Positions 62,655 through 64,000 of a DNA stretch of 64,000 bases are shown one piece after another. The stretch comes from Typhlomys cinereus. Its lineage: Eukaryota > Chordata > Mammalia > Rodentia > Platacanthomyidae. The stretch spans positions 6,108,100 to 6,172,099 of the forward strand of contig JALPQD010000101.1 in NCBI GenBank assembly GCA_023101885.1. The letters are read 5' to 3'. How positions within the stretch are numbered: the stretch's first letter is position 1; each line of letters starts with the position of its first letter. Below the pieces are notes generated by a model that worked only from the letters and a program-made list of their open reading frames with translations, made no database searches and was not told where the DNA came from. The position numbers were made by a program, and so were the translations under genes.

Positions 62655-62690
<36 letters not shown>
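62655..62690. repeat. (GA)n microsatellite
   Basis: About 16 GA units. Confidence 0.95.
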
Positions 62691-62757
62691 AGCAAACCAA
62701 AATAGCAACAAATTTAGAAAGGTTGTACATTGGAAAAATCAAAATAGAAAGTATCTT

Positions 62758-62840
62758 CAGGGCAAGTGATGTAGCTCAGGGAAGAGGACCTGTCCAGCGT
62801 GCATTGGACCCTGGGGCCACTCAGCATCAAAACCAGACAG
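62758..62840 (+). repeat. ID-type SINE
   Basis: agtgatgtagctcagggaag, gtccagcgtgcattggaccc, then ggggccactcagcatc. Confidence 0.65.
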
Positions 62841-62849
62841 ATGGCCGTT

Positions 62850-63460
62850 TGCATTACTGTCCAGTAACCACAAATTGAAAAGGCAGATTTTTAAAAGATG
62901 CCATTTATAGTTTCAATAGAGGAATACAGTCAACCAAAAATTAATAAATGGAACACATACTATAAATAACAACAAGAGAAAGCGGTTCTATTATTTCCTT
63001 TTCCCTGACCATCAGTCAGGCCAGGCGCAGAATGATCTGGACCTAAACCTTTAGCTTCAAAGCTGAGGAGGAAAGGGAAGGAGCCCCCTGCAGGGCTTCC
63101 GGGGGCTTCTGCTGGAATCCTCCTTTTTGTTGGGAATGCTCCTGCTTTTCTTTTGGTCTCAGGCCCTGCCTGGGGATTCTTGGAGACTGACCTAGTTCAT
63201 TCACCTGATAAGCAAACAGGCCAAAGGATGTAAGGGGCAGCTCTGGCTGCTGGGGTTCTCTTTTGCTACAGCATCTCAGTGCTCCTCAGGGATTACCTCC
63301 CTCCTTCCTCCCCCCTCCTCTTCCCCCTTCCCCCTTGCCCCTCTCCCTCCTCCTTTCCTCCTCCTTTCTCCCCCTCGTCCCTCCCCCTCCCCTTCCCCTT
63401 CCCCCCCTAGTTTGAACAGGAGCCGTTTTCTGTGTTGATACTGCTGCTGCTATTCACAAG
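62850..63460. other. Intergenic; C/T-rich tract
   Basis: 63295-63410 is a polypyrimidine run (cctcttcccccttccccctt). No gene recognised. Confidence 0.5.
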
Positions 63461-63464
63461 ATGA

Positions 63465-63478
63465 ACAGCAGATGGCAG
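63465..63478 (+). promoter_or_regulatory. Candidate CTCF site
   Basis: ACAGCAGATGGCAG matches 13 of 14 positions of the CTCF core CCASYAGRKGGCRS. It is not in a recognised repeat. Confidence 0.45.
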
Positions 63479-63479
63479 C

Positions 63480-64000
63480 ATTAGCCTTCCCAGCTGGTGA
63501 CTCTTCCCCACAGCCGCTTCAAAGGGGAAGTGGATTTTTCTTCTCTATTCTTCCAACTCTTGCTTCTCTGGGCAGCTCTTAGGTGTACCCCCCGGAAGGA
63601 CCTTGTGCTTCTCCTGCGGCTCAGCAGCAAGGAGGTATGAGAATCTGCACACAGAGCAAAGGGTAGATTTTCTGACTTCAGGCCAGTTGTCTTTCGGCTT
63701 CCCTGTGTGCAAGAGAAGAGAGCCAAGACTCAAGTTCTAGAACAGGACGTCGAAGGCTCAGCCTGGTCCGCCTCTTGCTACCTCTCCCTTCCTCTAATGA
63801 CAGACAGGATCAATCGGTTGCAGGACCCTTTGCCCTTGAGCAGAGATCTGCCAAGATCCTCCCAGTGCCACAGGCATGCCTTACCAAGCAACAGGGGACC
63901 CTCTGTGGGACCCCACTCGCTCTTCTCATTCTGCACAGTTACACCTCCCCCACCTTCCTCATAGCCCCAGCTGCACGCCCACTTGATGCCCTGAGTGTCT
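63480..64000. other. Intergenic, no recognised feature
   Basis: Unique sequence at the right edge; chance frames only. Confidence 0.5.

Overview
The window is nuclear DNA from a rodent. The repeats are the clearest evidence. There are B1 SINEs, one of which (33449-33600) carries the internal partial duplication of the quasi-dimeric type, along with ID and B4-like (ID plus B1) elements and B3-like B2-superfamily SINEs. There are also rodent MaLR-type LTRs and many (CA)n tracts. A second tRNA-derived SINE family is very abundant and is not the standard mouse, rat or hamster B2. I therefore infer a myomorph rodent outside the common laboratory species. A dipodid such as a jerboa, or a spalacid, is possible, but I cannot confirm the species.

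One real protein-coding gene is recognised: ZCCHC24 on the minus strand. Coding exon 1 (21899-22144, 82 codons) lies in a CpG-island promoter at about 21.6-22.65 kb. Coding exon 2 (9034-9234, 67 codons) carries the CCHC zinc knuckle. The two exons join in phase 0 across a 12.7-kb intron. The remaining exons lie beyond the left edge, so positions 1-9033 are intron 2. From 22.65 kb to 64 kb the sequence is upstream, intergenic and repeat-rich, and I recognise no further intact gene.

Two gene relics are present. An SNRPC (U1 snRNP C) retrocopy lies in ZCCHC24 intron 2 (4949-6253). It has target-site duplications and a poly(A) tail, and its middle carries a foreign segment with an ancient MIR. 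A degenerate KRAB-zinc-finger fragment lies at 46.74-47.14 kb on the minus strand.

The rest is a layered record of transposition. A young SINE subfamily (called A here) has seven copies, mostly with clear target-site duplications, and an older subfamily B has over a dozen. B3, B1, ID and B4 SINEs, MaLR LTRs, two candidate ERV LTRs and L1 3'-end-like fragments make up most of the remainder. Several nestings fix relative ages: A inside an L1-like insert inside B (56.1-57.7 kb), LTR inside B (36.1-36.8 kb), LTR inside LTR (40.1-40.8 kb) and B inside B3 (13.0-13.6 kb). Simple-sequence tracts include a 640-bp polypurine block in ZCCHC24 intron 1 and a 270-bp polypyrimidine block at 49.3 kb. I see no RNA genes, CRISPR arrays or bacterial features, and no obviously new enzymatic system. 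The novelty here lies in the repeat structures.
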